From Streptomyces sp. NBC_00442 (lineage in GTDB: Bacteria; Actinomycetota; Actinomycetes; Streptomycetales; Streptomycetaceae): 64,000 nucleotides of DNA. The position numbers were made by a program, and so were the translations under genes. Shown piece by piece: positions 62,263 to 64,000 of this stretch; the first letter of the stretch is position 1; every line of letters starts with the position of its first letter. Below the pieces are notes generated by a model. The model was not told the DNA's origin. It was given only the letters and a program-made list of their open reading frames with translations, and searched no databases. Where the stretch lies: positions 7,626,001 to 7,690,000 of the forward strand of contig NZ_CP107918.1 of NCBI RefSeq assembly GCF_036014195.1, given 5' to 3'.

Positions 62263-62945
62263 TCATTTCGCTGGTGTTGAGCCCTCCTGCTGGTGAGGGT
62301 GGGTTCCGGATGCGAAGGCGAGAATGTCGACGACCGCTGCGCGCAGGCTCCCGAAGTGACGGTGCACGCCGTCGACGGCAACGGAAGCGTTGACCCCCCA
62401 CACCGTCATGCCGGCACGCAACCCGGACTGCACCCCGGAAGGGGCGTCCTCGATCACCAGACAGTCCTCCGGCTCGGCACCGAGCCGCTTGGCAGCCAGG
62501 AGATACGGGACGGGTGAGGGCTTGCCTTCCTCGACGGAGGCGGCATCCACGATGACATCCGCACCGGCAAGCCGGTCCGGGCGAAGCGTCCGCGCACCCG
62601 GTGCTCGTAATTCGGGGTCACCAACGCCCACGCCCCGGAGGGCAAAGCGCCCAGCACCTCGGAGGCACCGGAGAAGGCCGTATACACGCCGGACCGCACA
62701 TCCTCGTCCTCCAGCTCGTGCAGCGCGGCCAGGCACTCCCGTGGGTCCCGGTCTGGAAAGATCTGCGCGAAGGTCTCCATCGGCCTCGTCCTCAGCGCCA
62801 CTTGGTAGACCTCATCGGGATCCAGCCCGTATCGCTCCGCCCACACGCGCCAAACGCGGCGCTGGTTGTCCACGGCATCGATCAACGTGCCATCGACATC
62901 AAACAGGACATACTTCTTGGCTCCGGGCCGAGCAGATTCACCCAT
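62263..62945 (-). pseudogene. HAD-family hydrolase with single frameshift
   Basis: Reverse strand begins MGESARPGAKKYVLFDVDGT with HAD motif I (DVDGT), continues to YEHRVRGRFARTGLPV, then a one-base loss near 62565 moves to the next frame: DVIVDAASVEEGKPSPVPYL (motif III Lys) and CLVIEDAPSGVQSGLRAGMT (motif IV). All four motifs of a beta-phosphoglucomutase/phosphatase-like HAD are there. One missing base separates it from an intact gene, so a sequencing error or recent mutation is likely. Confidence 0.82.
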
Positions 62946-63228
62946 CACGCCCCGATCATGCCATCAGGCCCCCGAACAGGCAGTTTGCGGGACAGCCCTT
63001 AGGAGGTGCCGTCCTCGCTCCGTCCTTGCGTACTCCGTTCACATGAGCGCATGTGACAAGCCGAATGCCGTGTTGATGACGACAAGACTGCTTCGACTGA
63101 TCCGAATCGCCATCTCATCCCTCTCCGTGGGTGACAACTACGGTGCTTCGGCTCAGATCTGCGGGTCGGCGTACAGGGCACTGGCGGCTGCCCGCTCCCG
63201 AATCCGCAGCACGAATACGAGGCTGAGG

Positions 63229-63997
63229 ATGACCAGGATGTGGCCGCCCGGCGGCACCCGTCGACCGCTCGCCCCGCGCGTTGCCGCGCCCCGTGAGCCG
63301 GTCGACCCTGCCTGGATCGGCCGCCGCGTCGTACGGTGCCGGGCGAAGGGGATGGACGCCGGTGCCGTCGCGGCGGCTCTTGAGGTCGCCCGGTTCGATG
63401 CCCGGCAGGCGTCCCGGCATGAGGGCCTGGCCGACGACGCCTGCGGCCCGGCGGAGCTCGCGGAGTGGGAACGCATCGACCCCAACTGCTCGCCGCCGCG
63501 CCCGCGGGCACCGTCTACGCCCCGGACGTCGACACCGTCGTTCAGGCCGAGCTCGCCATCGGCGCCGCGGCAGCCGCCGCCCGGGGAGCCGAGCTGCGCG
63601 AAGCGATGCGGATCGCGGCCCGCGCCGACGAGCTCCAGGCGCTGCGCGAGCTCGGCACGCTGGAACAGACCGAGCCCCGCCGGCGACGAAGCCGTCGGTG
63701 ACGAGCTCACCCGGCGAGTCGGCGGGTACGTCCAGGCCGACGTCGACCCCTGGCTCGCCCACGCCCTGGCCGCGCACCTTGGGCACTACCGCGACCGCAC
63801 CGCCCACGAGGAAGCCGCCGGCCTTCTGGCCCCGCCAGTCCTCGCGCACGCCGCGCTGCTCGCCGAACTCGCCCGCCTGGTCCCCGGCGAAGACATGGAC
63901 CAGCTTGCGTTCGCGGGCCCGGCTCGCCACCACCGAGCCCGAAGCCGCCGGCGCGCTCGCCGCGTTCCTCACCCGCGCCGAAGGACTCCGGGCGTGA
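63229..63997 (+). pseudogene. multiply frameshifted gene of unknown family
   Basis: Coding pieces in order: RVVRCRAKGMDAGAVAAALE, VARFDARQASRHEGLADDAC (first frame); LLAAAPAGTVYAPDVDTVVQ, AAAAARGAELREAMRIAARA (second); VGGYVQADVDPWLAHALAAH and PGEDMDQLAFAGPARH (third); and EPEAAGALAAFLTRAEGLRA with a stop at 63997. All-helical, Ala/Glu/Arg-rich; no family recognised. Three slips make it a pseudogene. A shorter relative is at 29741. Confidence 0.7.
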
Positions 63998-64000
63998 GCG

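Overview
The window is very GC-rich actinobacterial DNA. Its gene families (SCO6745-like, mycothiol-dependent maleylpyruvate isomerase family, many MarR/LysR/GntR regulators, secreted M28 aminopeptidase, RHS protein) point to Streptomyces. The decisive marker is a tap-tpg pair at 58.4-61.4 kb, which encodes the telomere-associated protein and the terminal protein of linear Streptomyces replicons. The window is therefore most likely part of a chromosome arm near a telomere, or of a large linear plasmid. The abundance of broken IS elements, truncated genes and short duplications fits a subtelomeric setting. No tRNA, rRNA or CRISPR array was seen.

Layout. 0-10.8 kb holds mostly intact accessory metabolism with divergent regulator/target pairs: flavin reductase/ArsR and cupin/MarR, plus an SDR, a GNAT, a DHFR-like protein and two methyltransferases. 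10.8-11.5 kb is a dead IS5-type element. 11.7-28.7 kb is a relatively healthy block: a FUSC exporter-like protein, a reductase and a variant inositol-phosphatase-like protein next to a LysR regulator, a translationally coupled AAA ATPase/TPR membrane protein pair, a lipoprotein, a Ser/Thr kinase fused to a 14-helix-type MFS transporter, HxlR/hydrolase and MarR/PEBP divergent pairs, a metallo-hydrolase, a DoxX-like protein and a small zinc-ribbon protein. Several intergenic regions carry clear inverted repeats that look like operators.

28.8-30.3 kb is a graveyard: the detached 3' end of the giant gene found intact at 52.7-57.9 kb, an IS21 fragment, and a decayed gene that has a second decayed relative at 63.2-64.0 kb. 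31.1-35.3 kb is an RHS locus: a secreted 1104-residue RHS protein with a hydrophobic tip, a 28-residue membrane peptide immediately downstream, then an orphan RHS C-terminal module followed by a 44-residue membrane protein and a strong terminator. 35.3-45.5 kb mixes intact genes (mycothiol-dependent isomerase family protein, M28 aminopeptidase, lipoprotein metallopeptidase, Sir2 deacetylase) with many fragments, including pieces of a tyrosine-recombinase/DUF6262 (Tn554-like) transposon. 45.8-51.9 kb holds a GntR/SCO6745 operon divergent from a second PEBP gene, an aromatic-ring-hydroxylase-type monooxygenase and an HhH-GPD-like protein.

52.7-57.9 kb encodes a 1736-residue protein of unknown function with six ~60-residue repeats, a long amphipathic-helix region and a C-terminal Ig-like tail. 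It is followed by tap-tpg and then by broken IS5, HAD and unknown genes to the end of the window. Most of the many pseudogenes have one or a few frameshifts. Some could be sequencing errors, but the truncated and rearranged ones cannot be.
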